Part shown: positions 10,442 to 22,297 of the stretch, piece after piece | Layout of the letters: each line of letters opens with the position of its first letter | Position numbering within the stretch: the stretch's first letter is position 1 | From: Ptiloglossa arizonensis | Taxonomy: Eukaryota; Arthropoda; Insecta; Hymenoptera; Colletidae | Assembly (NCBI RefSeq): GCF_051014685.1 | Contig: NW_027479039.1 | Location: 204,094-268,093 of the forward strand | DNA: 64,000 nucleotides | Direction of reading: 5' to 3' | Program-made: the position numbers and the translations under genes | The notes under the pieces: model-generated | Database searches by the model: none | Seen by the model: only the letters and a program-made list of their open reading frames with translations | What the model was told of the DNA's origin: nothing

Positions 10442-12919
10442 GTTAATCGTTTGGAGCAGCAGAATTGCGAAAAATTTTTTGCCTTCACAACCATTTCTTG
10501 GCTTCAAGCTCCCATATCTCGCGAACGGATTGAACTAACCCAAAAATTCCTATTGCATCTGAAAGTAGAAACTCGCCCGATTACAACGGTATTTGTATTT
10601 TTTCTCTAGGCCATTCTGGTTAAGCGTTTGGAGCAGCAGAAGTGCGAAAAATTTGTTGTCTTGTCAACCATTTCTTAGCTTCAGACTCCTATATCTCGCG
10701 AACGGATTGACCAAACCCAGATTTTCCTGCTGCGTCTGAAAGTAGAAACTCGACCGATTACAACGGTATGTGTATTTTTTCCCTAGGCCATTCTGGTTAA
10801 GCGTTCGGAGCAGCAGAATTGCGAAAAATTTTTTGCCTCCTCAACCATTTCTTGTCTTCAAACTCCCATATCTCGCGAACGGATTGACCTAACCAAAAAA
10901 TTCCTATTGCATCTGAAAGTAGAAACTCGCCCGATTACAACGGTATGTGTATTTTTTCCCTAGGCCATTCTGGTTAAGCGTTTGGAGCAGCTGAATTGTG
11001 AAAAATTTTTTGCCTTCTCTACCATTTCTTGGCTTCAAACTCCCATATCTCGCGAACGGATTGACCTAACCCAAAAATTCCTATTGCATCTGAAAGTAGA
11101 AACTCGCCCGATTACAACGGTATTTGTATTTTTTCTCTAGGCCATTCTGGTTAAGCGTTTGGAGCAGCAGAATTGCGAAAAATTTGTTGTCTTGTCAACC
11201 ATTTCTTAGCTTCAGACTCCTATATCTCGCGAACGGATTGACCAAACCCAGATTTTCCTGCTGCGTCTGAAAGTAGAAACTCGACCGATTACAACGGTAT
11301 GTGTATTTTTTCCCTAGGCCATTCTGGTTAAGCGTTCGGAGCAGCAGAATTGCGAAAAATTTTTTGCCTTCTCAACCATTTCTTGTCTTCAAACTCCCAT
11401 ATCTCGCGAACGGATTGACCTAACCAAAAAATTCCTATTGCATCTGAAAGTAGAAACTCGCCCGATTACAACGGTATGTGTATTTTTTCCCTAGGCCATT
11501 CTGGTTAAGCGTTTGGAGCAGCTGAATTGTGAAAAATTTTTTGCCTTCTCTACCATTTCTTGGCTTCAAACTCCCATATCTCGCGAACGGATTGACCTAA
11601 CCCAAAAATTCCTATTGCATCTGAAAGTAGAAACTCGCCCGATTACAACGGTATGTGTATTTTTTCCCTAGGCCATTCTGGTTAAGCGTTTGGAGCAGCA
11701 GAATTGCGAAAAATTTTTTGCTTTCTCAACCATTTCTTGGCTTCAAACTCCCATATCTCGCGAACGGATTGACCTAACCCAAAAATTCCAATTGCATCTG
11801 AAAGTAGAATCTCGCCCGATTACAACGGTATGTGTATTTTTTCCCTAGGCCATTCTGGTTAAGGGTTTGGAGCAGCAGAATTGCGAAAAATTTTTTGCCT
11901 TCTCAACCATTTCTTGGCTTGAAGCTCCCATATCTCGCGAACGGATTGACCTAACCCAAAAATTCCTATTGCATCTGAAAGTAGAAACTCGCCCGATCAC
12001 AACGGTATGTGTATTTTTTCCCTAGGCCATTCTGGTTAAGCGTTTGGAGCAGCAGAATTGCGAAAAATTTCTTGCCTTCTCAACCATTTCTTGGCTTCAA
12101 GCTCCCATATCTCGCGAACGGATTGACCTAACCCAAAAATTCCTATTGCATCTGAAAGTAGAAACTCGCCCGATCACAACGGTATGTGTATTTTTTCCCT
12201 ACGCCATTCTGGTTAAGCTCTTGGAGAAGCAGAATTGCGAAAAATTTTTTGCCTTCTCTACCATTTCTTGGCTTCAAACTCCCATATGTCGCGAACGGAT
12301 TGACCTAACCCAAAAATTCCTATTGCATCTGAAAGTAGAAACTCGCCCGATTACAACGGTATTTGTATTTTTTCCCTAGGCCATTCTGGTTAAGCGTTTG
12401 GAGCAGCAGAATTGCCAAAAATTTTTTGCCTTCTCAACCATTTCTTGGCTTCAAACTCCCATAACTCGCGAACGGATTGACCTAACCCAAAAATTCCTGT
12501 TGCGTCTGAAAGTAGAAACTCGCCCGGTTACAACGGTATGTGTATTTTTTCCCTAGGCCATTCTGGTTAAGCGTTTGGAGCAGCAGAATTGCGAAAAATT
12601 TGTTGGCTTCTCAACCATTTCTTGGCTTCAAGCTCCCATATCTCGCGAACGGATTGACCTAACCCAAAAATTCCTATTGCATCTGAAAGTAGAAACTCGC
12701 CCGATCACAACGGTATGTGTATTTTTTCCCTAGGCCATTCTGGTTAAGCGTTTGGAGCAGCAGAATTGCGAAAAATTTTTTGCCTTCTCTACCATTTCTT
12801 GGCTTCAAACTCCCATATCTCGCGAACGGATTGACCTAACCCAAAAATTCCTATTGCATCTGAAAGTAGAAACTCGCCCGATTACAACGGTATTTGTATT
12901 TTTTCCCTAGGCCATTCTG
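10442..12919 (+). repeat. 14-monomer HOR, copy 2 (2478 bp)
   Basis: The F T G H T G H I J K L core repeats copy 1 at an offset of 2478, but the last three monomers are N O E (12389, 12566, 12743) instead of M T E. The HOR therefore has a fixed 11-monomer core and an exchangeable 3-monomer tail. J at 11858 starts GTTAAGGGTTTGG, a mark shared only with 15575. Confidence 0.93.
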
Positions 12920-15900
12920 GTTAATCGTTTGGAGCAGCAGAATTGCGAAAAATTTTTTGCCTTCACAACCATTTCTTGGCTTCAAGCTCCCATATCTCGC
13001 GAACGGATTGAACTAACCCAAAAATTCCTATTGCATCTGAAAGTAGAAACTCGCCCGATTACAACGGTATTTGTATTTTTTCTCTAGGCCATTCTGGTTA
13101 AGCGTTTGGAGCAGCAGAAGTGCGAAAAATTTGTTGTCTTGTCAACCATTTCTTAGCTTCAGACTCCTATATCTCGCGAACGGATTGACCAAACCCAGAT
13201 TTTCCTGCTGCGTCTGAAAGTAGAAACTCGACCGATTACAACGGTATGTGTATTTTTTCCCTAGGCCATTCTGGTTAAGCGTTCGGAGCAGCAGAATTGC
13301 GAAAAATTTTTTGCCTCTTCAACCATTTCTTGTCTTCAAACTCCCATATCTCGCGAACGGATTGACCTAACCAAAAAATTCCTATTGCATCTGAAAGTAG
13401 AAACTCGCCCGATTACAACGGTATGTGTATTTTTTCCCTAGGCCATTCTGGTTAAGCGTTTGGAGCAGCTGAATTGTGAAAAATTTTTTGCCTTCTCTAC
13501 CATTTCTTGGCTTCAAACTCCCATATCTCGCGAACGGATTGACCTAACCCAAAAATTCCTATTGCATCTGAAAGTAGAAACTCGCCCGATTACAACGGTA
13601 TTTGTATTTTTTCTCTAGGCCATTCTGGTTAAGCGTTTGGAGCAGCAGAATTGCGAAAAATTTGTTGTCTTGTCAACCATTTCTTAGCTTCAGACTCCTA
13701 TATCTCGCGAACGGATTGACCAAACCCAGATTTTCCTGCTGCGTCTGAAAGTAGAAACTCGACCGATTACAACGGTATGTGTATTTTTTCCCTAGGCCAT
13801 TCTGGTTAAGCGTTCGGAGCAGCAGAATTGCGAAAAATTTTTTGCCTTCTCAACCATTTCTTGTCTTCAAACTCCCATATATCGCGAACGGATTGACCTA
13901 ACCAAAAAATTCCTATTGCATCTGAAAGTAGAAACTCGCCCGATAACAACGGTATGTGTATTTTTTCCCTAGGCCATTCTGGTTAAGCGTTTGGAGCAGC
14001 TGAATTGTGAAAAATTTTTTGCCTTCTCTACCATTTCTTGGCTTCAAACTCCCATATCTCGCGAACGGATTGACCTAACCCAAAAATTCCTATTGCATCT
14101 GAAAGTAGAAACTCGCCCGATTACAACGGTATGTGTATTTTTTCCCTAGGCCATTCTGGTTAAGCGTTTGGAGCAGCAGAATTGCGAAAAATTTTTTGCT
14201 TTCTCAACCATTTCTTGGCTTCAAACTCCCATATCTCGCGAACGGATTGACCTAACCCAAAAATTCCAATTGCATCTGAAAGTAGAATCTCGCCCGATTA
14301 CAACGGTATGTGTATTTTTTCCCTAGGCCATTCTGGTTAAGCGTTTGGAGCAGCAGAATTGCGAAAAATTTTTTGCCTTCTCAACCATTTCTTGGCTTGA
14401 AGCTCCCATATCTCGCGAACGGATTGACCTAACCCAAAAATTCCTATTGCATCTGAAAGTAGAAACTCGCCCGATCACAACGGTATGTGTATTTTTTCCC
14501 TAGGCCATTCTGGTTAAGCGTTTGGAGCAGCAGAATTGCGAAAAATTTCTTGCCTTCTCAACCATTTCTTGGCTTCAAGCTCCCATATCTCGCGAACGGA
14601 TTGACCTAACCCAAAAATTCCTATTGCATCTGAAAGTAGAAACTCGCCCGATCACAACGGTATGTGTATTTTTTCCCTACGCCATTCTGGTTAAGCTCTT
14701 GGAGAAGCAGAATTGCGAAAAATTTTTTGCCTTCTCTACCATTTCTTGGCTTCAAACTCCCATATGTCGCGAACGGATTGACCTAACCCAAAAATTCCTA
14801 TTGCATCTGAAAGTAGAAACTCGCCCGATTACAACGGTATTTGTATTTTTTCTCTAGGCCATTCTGGTTAAGCGTTTGGAGCAGCAGAATTGCGAAAAAT
14901 TTGTTGTCTTGTCAACCATTTCTTAGCTTCAGACTCCTATATCTCGCGAACGGATTGACCAAACCCAGATTTTCCTGCTGCGTCTGAAAGTAGAAACTCG
15001 ACCGATTACAACGGTATGTGTATTTTTTCCCTAGGCCATTCTGGTTAAGCGTTCGGAGCAGCAGAATTGCGAAAAATTTTTTGCCTTCTCAACCATTTCT
15101 TGTCTTCAAACTCCCATATCTCGCGAACGGATTGACCTAACCAAAAAATTCCTATTGCATCTGAAAGTAGAAACTCGCCCGATTACAACGGTATGTGTAT
15201 TTTTTCCCTAGGCCATTCTGGTTAAGCGTTTGGAGCAGCTGAATTGTGAAAAATTTTTTGCCTTCTCTACCATTTCTTGGCTTCAAACTCCCATATCTCG
15301 CGAACGGATTGACCTAACCCAAAAATTCCTATTGCATCTGAAAGTAGAAACTCGCCCGATTACAACGGTATGTGTATTTTTTCCCTAGGCCATTCTGGTT
15401 AAGCGTTTGGAGCAGCAGAATTGCGAAAAATTTTTTGCTTTCTCAACCATTTCTTGGCTTCAAACTCCCATATCTCGCGAACGGATTGACCTAACCCAAA
15501 AATTCCAATTGCATCTGAAAGTAGAATCTCGCCCGATTACAACGGTATGTGTATTTTTTCCCTAGGCCATTCTGGTTAAGGGTTTGGAGCAGCAGAATTG
15601 CGAAAAATTTTTTGCCTTCTCAACCATTTCTTGGCTTGAAGCTCCCATATCTCGCGAACGGATTGACCTAACCCAAAAATTCCTATTGCATCTGAAAGTA
15701 GAAACTCGCCCGATCACAACGGTATGTGTATTTTTTCCCTAGGCCATTCTGGTTAAGCGTTTGGAGCAGCAGAATTGCGAAAAATTTCTTGCCTTCTCAA
15801 CCATTTCTTGGCTTCAAGCTCCCATATCTCGCGAACGGATTGACCTAACCCAAAAATTCCTATTGCATCTGAAAGTAGAAACTCGCCCGATCACAACGGT

Positions 15901-16990
15901 ATGTGTATTTTTTCCCTACGCCATTCTGGTTAAGCTCTTGGAGAAGCAGAATTGCGAAAAATTTTTTGCCTTCTCTACCATTTCTTGGCTTCAAACTCCC
16001 ATATGTCGCGAACGGATTGACCTAACCCAAAAATTCCTATTGCATCTGAAAGTAGAAACTCGCCCGATTACAACGGTATTTGTATTTTTTCCCTAGGCCA
16101 TTCTGGTTAAGCGTTTGGAGCAGCAGAATTGCGAAAAATTTTTTGCCTCCACAACCATTTCTTGGCTTCAAGCTTCCATATATCGCGAACGGATTGACCT
16201 AACCCAAAAATTCCTATTGCATCTGAAAGTAGAAACTCGCCCGATTACAACGGTATTTGTATTTTTTCCCTAGGCCATTCTGGTTAAGCGTTTGGAGCAG
16301 CAGAAGTGCGAAAAATTTGTTGTCTTGTCAACCATTTCTTAGCTTCAGACTCCTATATCTCGCGAACGGATTGACCAAACCCAGATTTTCCTGCTGCGTC
16401 TGAAAGTAGAAACTCGCCCGATTACAACGGTATGTGTATTTTTTCCCTAGGCCATTCTGGTTATGCGTTCGGAGCAGCAGAATTGCGAAAAATTTTTTGC
16501 CTTCTCAACCATTTCTTGTCTTCAAACTCCCATATCTCGCGAACGGATTGACCTAACCAAAAAATTCCTATTGCATCTGAAAGTAGAAACTCGCCCGATT
16601 ACAACGGTATGTGTATTTTTTCCCTAGGCCATTCTGGTTAAGCGTTTGGAGCAGCAGAATTGCGAAAAATTTGTTGCCTTCTCAACCATTTCTTGGCTTC
16701 AAGCTCCCATATCTCGCGAACGGATTGACCTAACCCAAAAATTCCTATTGCATCTGAAAGTAGAAACTCGCCCGATCACAACGGTATGTGTATTTTTTCC
16801 CTAGGCCATTCTGGTTAAGCGTTTGGAGCAGCAGAATTGCGAAAAATTTTTTGCCTTCTCTACCATTTCTTGGCTTCAAACTCCCATATCTCGCGAACGG
16901 ATTGACCTAACCCAAAAATTCCTATTGCATCTGAAAGTAGAAACTCGCCCGATTACAACGGTATTTGTATTTTTTCCCTAGGCCATTCTG
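12920..16990 (+). repeat. 14-monomer HOR, copy 3, extended to 23 monomers (4071 bp)
   Basis: The core F T G H T G H I J K L (12920-14866) is followed by a second T G H I J K L (14867-16105), then M T G O E. The extra seven monomers are a 1239-bp tandem duplication of 13628-14866. The last monomer of the first series (14690) is an L whose tail has changed to the H form, which marks the crossover. All monomers keep the exact 177-bp length. Confidence 0.92.
14690..14866 (+). repeat. Fused monomer L/H (junction of 1239-bp duplication)
   Basis: The front has the L marks (CTCTTGGAGAAGC, CATATGTCG). The end reads TTTTTTCTCTAGG, as in the H monomer at 13451 that also precedes a T, rather than the TTTTTTCCCTAGG of L at 9734, 12212 and 15929. 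It sits exactly at the junction of the 7-monomer duplication. The diagnostic difference is one base, so a point mutation cannot be excluded, but the position favours exchange. Confidence 0.7.
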
Positions 16991-17521
16991 GTTAATCGTT
17001 TGGAGCAGCAGAATTGCGAAAAATTTTTTGCCTTCACAACCATTTCTTGGCTTCAAGCTCCCATATCTCGCGAACGGATTGACCTAACCCAAAAATTCCT
17101 ATTGCATCTGAAAGTAGAAACTCGCCCGATTACAACGGTATTTGTATTTTTTCTCTAGGCCATTCTGGTTAAGCGTTTGGAGCAGCAGAAGTGCGAAAAA
17201 TTTGTTGTCTTGTCAACCATTTCTTAGCTTCAGACTCCTATATCTCGCGAACGGATTGACCAAACCCAGATTTTCCTGCTGCGTCTGAAAGTAGAAACTC
17301 GACCGATTACAACGGTATGTGTATTTTTTCCCTAGGCCATTCTGGTTAAGCGTTCGGAGCAGCAGAATTGCGAAAAATTTTTTGCCTTCTCAACCATTTC
17401 TTGTCTTCAAACTCCCATATCTCGCGAACGGATTGACCTAACCAAAAAATTCCTATTGCATCTGAAAGTAGAAACTCGCCCGGTTACAACGGTATGTGTA
17501 TTTTTTCCCTAGGCCATACTG
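16991..17521 (+). repeat. 14-monomer HOR, truncated copy 4 (F T G)
   Basis: F (GTTAATCG) at 16991 and T at 17168 follow the core order. The G at 17345 then changes in its last 40 bases to CGGTTACAACGG and GCCATACTGG, marks of the next block. F here reads GACCTAACCC, not GAACTAACC, so it is an older or converted version. This is the left border of D1. Confidence 0.85.
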
Positions 17522-17875
17522 GTTAAGCGTTTGGAGCAGCAGAATTGCGAAAAATTTGTTGCCTTTTCAACCATTTCTTCGCTTCAAACTCCCATATCTC
17601 GCGAACGGATTGACCTAACCCAAAAATTCCTGTTGCGTCTGAAAGTAGAAACTCGCCCGATTACAACGGTATGTGTATTTTTTCCCTAGGCCATTCTGGT
17701 TAAGCGTTTGGAGCAGCAGAATTGCGAAAAATTTTTTGCCTTCTCAACCATTTCTTGGCTTGAAGCTCCCATATCTCGCGAACGGATTGACCTAACCCAA
17801 AAATTCCTATTGCATCTGAAAGTAGAAACTCGACCGATTACAACGGTATGTGTATTTTTTCCCTAGGCCATTCTG
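17345..17875 (+). repeat. 3-monomer duplication, copy 1 (531 bp), D1/D2 border
   Basis: The monomers are G ending CATACTGG, then one with TTGTTGCCTTTTC and TTCGCTTC, then GCTTGAAGC with CGACCGATTAC. The same three follow at 17876. Only the first differs visibly at its start (CGTTCGG here, CGTTTGG in copy 2). Confidence 0.9.
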
Positions 17876-18406
17876 GTTAAGCGTTTGGAGCAGCAGAATT
17901 GCGAAAAATTTTTTGCCTTCTCAACCATTTCTTGTCTTCAAACTCCCATATCTCGCGAACGGATTGACCTAACCAAAAAATTCCTATTGCATCTGAAAGT
18001 AGAAACTCGCCCGGTTACAACGGTATGTGTATTTTTTCCCTAGGCCATACTGGTTAAGCGTTTGGAGCAGCAGAATTGCGAAAAATTTGTTGCCTTTTCA
18101 ACCATTTCTTCGCTTCAAACTCCCATATCTCGCGAACGGATTGACCTAACCCAAAAATTCCTGTTGCGTCTGAAAGTAGAAACTCGCCCGATTACAACGG
18201 TATGTGTATTTTTTCCCTAGGCCATTCTGGTTAAGCGTTTGGAGCAGCAGAATTGCGAAAAATTTTTTGCCTTCTCAACCATTTCTTGGCTTGAAGCTCC
18301 CATATCTCGCGAACGGATTGACCTAACCCAAAAATTCCTATTGCATCTGAAAGTAGAAACTCGACCGATTACAACGGTATGTGTATTTTTTCCCTAGGCC
18401 ATTCTG
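17876..18406 (+). repeat. 3-monomer duplication, copy 2 (531 bp)
   Basis: This repeats 17345-17875 at an offset of 531, including the rare CATACTGG and TTCGCTTC marks, which occur nowhere else in the window. It is the last block before the GGAACAGCAG monomers that characterise D2. Confidence 0.9.
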
Positions 18407-19998
18407 GTTAAGCGTTTGGAACAGCAGAATTGCGAAAAATTTTTGTCTTCCCAACCATTTCTTGTCTTCAAACTCCCATATCTCGCGAACGGATTGACCT
18501 AACCCAAAAATTCCTATTGCATCCGAAAGTAGAAAATCGACCGATTACAACGGTATGTGTATTTTTTCCCTAGGCCATTCTGGTTAAGCGTTTGGAGCAG
18601 CAGAATTGTGAAAAATTTTTTGCCTTCTCTACCATTTCTTGGCTTCAAACTCCCATATCTCGCGAACGGATTGACCGAACCCACAAATTCCTATTGCATC
18701 TGAAAGTAGAAACTCGCCCGATTACAACGGTATGTGTATTTTTTCCCTAGGCCATTCTGGTTAAGCGTTTGGAGCAGCAGAATTGCGAAAAATTTTTTGC
18801 TTTCTCAACCATTTCTTGGCTTCAAACTCCCATATCTCGCGAACGGATTGACCTAACCCAAAAATTCCTGTTGCGTCTGAAAGTAGAAACTCGCACGATT
18901 ACAACGCTATGTGTATTTTTTCCCTAGGCCATTCTGGTTAAGCGTTCGGAGCAGCAGAATTGCGAAAAATTTTTTGCCTTCTCAACCATTTCTTGTCTTC
19001 AAACTCCCATATCTCGCGAACGGATTGACCTAACCCAAAAATTCCTATTGCATCTGAAAGTAGAAACTCGCCCGATTACAACGGTATGTGTATTTTTTCC
19101 CTAGGCCATTCTGGTTAAGCGTTTGGAGCAGCAGAATTGCGAAAAATTTTTTGCCTTCTCAACCATTTCTTGTCTTCAAACTCCCATATCTCGCGAACGG
19201 ATTGACCTAACCCAAAAATTCCTATTGCATCTGAAAGTAGAAACTCGCCCGATTACAACGGTATTTGTATTTTTTCCCTAGGCCATTCTGGTTAAGCGTT
19301 TGGAGCAGCAGAATTGCGAAAAATTTTTTGCCTTCTCAACCATTTCTTGGCTTCAAGCTCCCATATCTCGCGAACGGATTGACCTAACCCAAAAATTCCT
19401 ATTGCATCTGAAAGTAGAAAATCGCCCGATTACAACGGTATTTGTATTTTTTCCCTAGGCCATTCTGGTTAAGCGTTTGGAGCAGCAGAAGTGCGAAAAA
19501 TTTGTTGTCTTGTCAACCATTTCTTAGCTTCAGACTCCTATATCTCCCGAACGGATTGACCAAACCCAGATTTTCCTGCTGCGTCTGAAAGTAGAAACTC
19601 GCCCGATTACAACGGCATGTGTATTTTTTCCCTAGGCCATTCTGGTTAAGCGTTTGGAGCAGCAGAATTGTGAAAAATTTTTTGCCTTCTCTACCATTTC
19701 TTGGCTTCAAACTACCATATCTCGCGAACGAATTGACCTAACCCAAAAATTCCTATTGCATCTGAAAGTAGAAACTCGCCCGATTACAACGGTTTGTGTA
19801 TGTTTTCCCTAGGCCATTCTGGTTAAGCGTTTGGAGCAGCAGAAGTGCGAAAAATTTGTTGTCTTCTCAACCATTTCTTAGCTTCAAACTCCCATATCAC
19901 GCGAACGGATTGACGTAATCCAAAAATTCCTGTTGCATCTGAAAGTAGAAACTCGCCCGATTACAACGGTATGTGTATTTTTTCCCTAGGCCATTCTG
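18407..19998 (+). repeat. 9-monomer HOR, copy 1 (1592 bp)
   Basis: The first monomer (GGAACAGCAG, ATTTTTGTCTTCCC, CATCCGAAAG, AAAATCGACC) is 176 bp. Next come GACCGAACCCACAAATT; GCTTTCTC with CGCACG and ACGCTATG; CGTTCGG; TGTCTTC ending TATTTG; CAAGCTC with AAAATCG; T with CTCCCGAACGG and CGGCATG; CTACCATATC with TTTGTGTATGTTTT; and TTGTTGTCTTCTC with GACGTAATCC. The private marks make the unit easy to recognise in the next two copies. Confidence 0.93.
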
Positions 19999-21413
19999 GT
20001 TAAGCGTTTGGAACAGCAGAATTGCGAAAAATTTTTGTCTTCCCAACCATTTCTTGTCTTCAAACTCCCATATCTCGCGAACGGATTGACCTAACCCAAA
20101 AATTCCTATTGCATCCGAAAGTAGAAAATCGACCGATTACAACGGTATGTGTATTTTTTCCCTAGGCCATTCTGGTTAAGCGTTTGGAGCAGCAGAATTG
20201 TGAAAAATTTTTTGCCTTCTCTACCATTTCTTGGCTTCAAACTCCCATATCTCGCGAACGGATTGACCGAACCCACAAATTCCTATTGCATCTGAAAGTA
20301 GAAACTCGCCCGATTACAACGGTATGTGTATTTTTTCCCTAGGCCATTCTGGTTAAGCGTTTGGAGCAGCAGAATTGCGAAAAATTTTTTGCTTTCTCAA
20401 CCATTTCTTGGCTTCAAACTCCCATATCTCGCGAACGGATTGACCTAACCCAAAAATTCCTGTTGCGTCTGAAAGTAGAAACTCGCACGATTACAACGCT
20501 ATGTGTATTTTTTCCCTAGGCCATTCTGGTTAAGCGTTCGGAGCAGCAGAATTGCGAAAAATTTTTTGCCTTCTCAACCATTTCTTGTCTTCAAACTCCC
20601 ATATCTCGCGAACGGATTGACCTAACCCAAAAATTCCTATTGCATCTGAAAGTAGAAACTCGCCCGATTACAACGGTATGTGTATTTTTTCCCTAGGCCA
20701 TTCTGGTTAAGCGTTTGGAGCAGCAGAATTGCGAAAAATTTTTTGCCTTCTCAACCATTTCTTGGCTTCAAGCTCCCATATCTCGCGAACGGATTGACCT
20801 AACCCAAAAATTCCTATTGCATCTGAAAGTAGAAAATCGCCCGATTACAACGGTATTTGTATTTTTTCCCTAGGCCATTCTGGTTAAGCGTTTGGAGCAG
20901 CAGAAGTGCGAAAAATTTGTTGTCTTGTCAACAATTTCTTAGCTTCAGACTCCTATATCTCCCGAACGGATTGACCAAACCCAGATTTTCCTGCTGCGTC
21001 TGAAAGTAGAAACTCGCCCGATTACAACGGCATGTGTATTTTTTCCCTAGGCCATTCTGGTTAAGCGTTTGGAGCAGCAGAATTGTGAAAAATTTTTTGC
21101 CTTCTCTACCATTTCTTGGCTTCAAACTACCATATCTCGCGAACGAATTGACCTAACTCAAAAATTCCTATTGCATCTGAAAGTAGAAACTCGCCCGATT
21201 ACAACGGTTTGTGTATGTTTTCCCTAGGCCATTCTGGTTAAGCGTTTGGAGCAGCAGAAGTGCGAAAAATTTGTTGTCTTCTCAACCATTTCTTAGCTTC
21301 AAACTCCCATATCTCGCGAACGGATTGACGTAATCCAAAAATTCCTGTTGCATCTGAAAGTAGAAACTCGCCCGATTACAACGGTATGTGTATTTTTTCC
21401 CTAGGCCATTCTG
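19999..21413 (+). repeat. 8-monomer HOR, copy 2 (1415 bp)
   Basis: This is the same order as 18407-19998 but lacks the fifth monomer (TGTCTTC ending TATTTG). The 176-bp first monomer is kept, so the period is 8x177-1. The small differences I noticed are ATATCACGCG at 19822 against ATATCTCGCG at 21237, GACCTAACTC at 21060, and CAACAATTTC at 20883. Confidence 0.93.
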
Positions 21414-22297
21414 GTTAAGCGTTTGGAACAGCAGAATTGCGAAAAATTTTTGTCTTCCCAACCATTTCTTGTCTTCAAACTCCCATATCTCGCGAACGGA
21501 TTGACCTAACCCAAAAATTCCTATTGCATCCGAAAGTAGAAAATCGACCGATTACAACGGTATGTGTATTTTTTCCCTAGGCCATTCTGGTTAAGCGTTT
21601 GGAGCAGCAGAATTGTGAAAAATTTTTTGCCTTCTCTACCATTTCTTGGCTTCAAACTCCCATATCTCGCGAACGGATTGACCGAACCCACAAATTCCTA
21701 TTGCATCTGAAAGTAGAAACTCGCCCGATTACAACGGTATGTGTATTTTTTCCCTAGGCCATTCTGGTTAAGCGTTTGGAGCAGCAGAATTGCGAAAAAT
21801 TTTTTGCTTTCTCAACCATTTCTTGGCTTCAAACTCCCATATCTCGCGAACGGATTGACCTAACCCAAAAATTCCTGTTGCGTCTGAAAGTAGAAACTCG
21901 CACGATTACAACGCTATGTGTATTTTTTCCCTAGGCCATTCTGGTTAAGCGTTCGGAGCAGCAGAATTGCGAAAAATTTTTTGCCTTCTCAACCATTTCT
22001 TGTCTTCAAACTCCCATATCTCGCGAACGGATTGACCTAACCCAAAAATTCCTATTGCATCTGAAAGTAGAAACTCGCCCGATTACAACGGTATGTGTAT
22101 TTTTTCCCTAGGCCATTCTGGTTAAGCGTTTGGAGCAGCAGAATTGCGAAAAATTTTTTGCCTTCTCAACCATTTCTTGTCTTCAAACTCCCATATCTCG
22201 CGAACGGATTGACCTAACCCAAAAATTCCTATTGCATCTGAAAGTAGAAACTCGCCCGATTACAACGGTATGTGTATTTTTTCCCTAGGCCATTCTG
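21414..22297 (+). repeat. 9/8-monomer HOR, truncated copy 3
   Basis: Five monomers (21414, 21590, 21767, 21944, 22121) repeat the first five of the 9-mer, including the 176-bp GGAACAGCAG unit. The fifth ends TATGTG instead of TATTTG. From 22298 the order is unrelated to the HOR. Confidence 0.88.
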
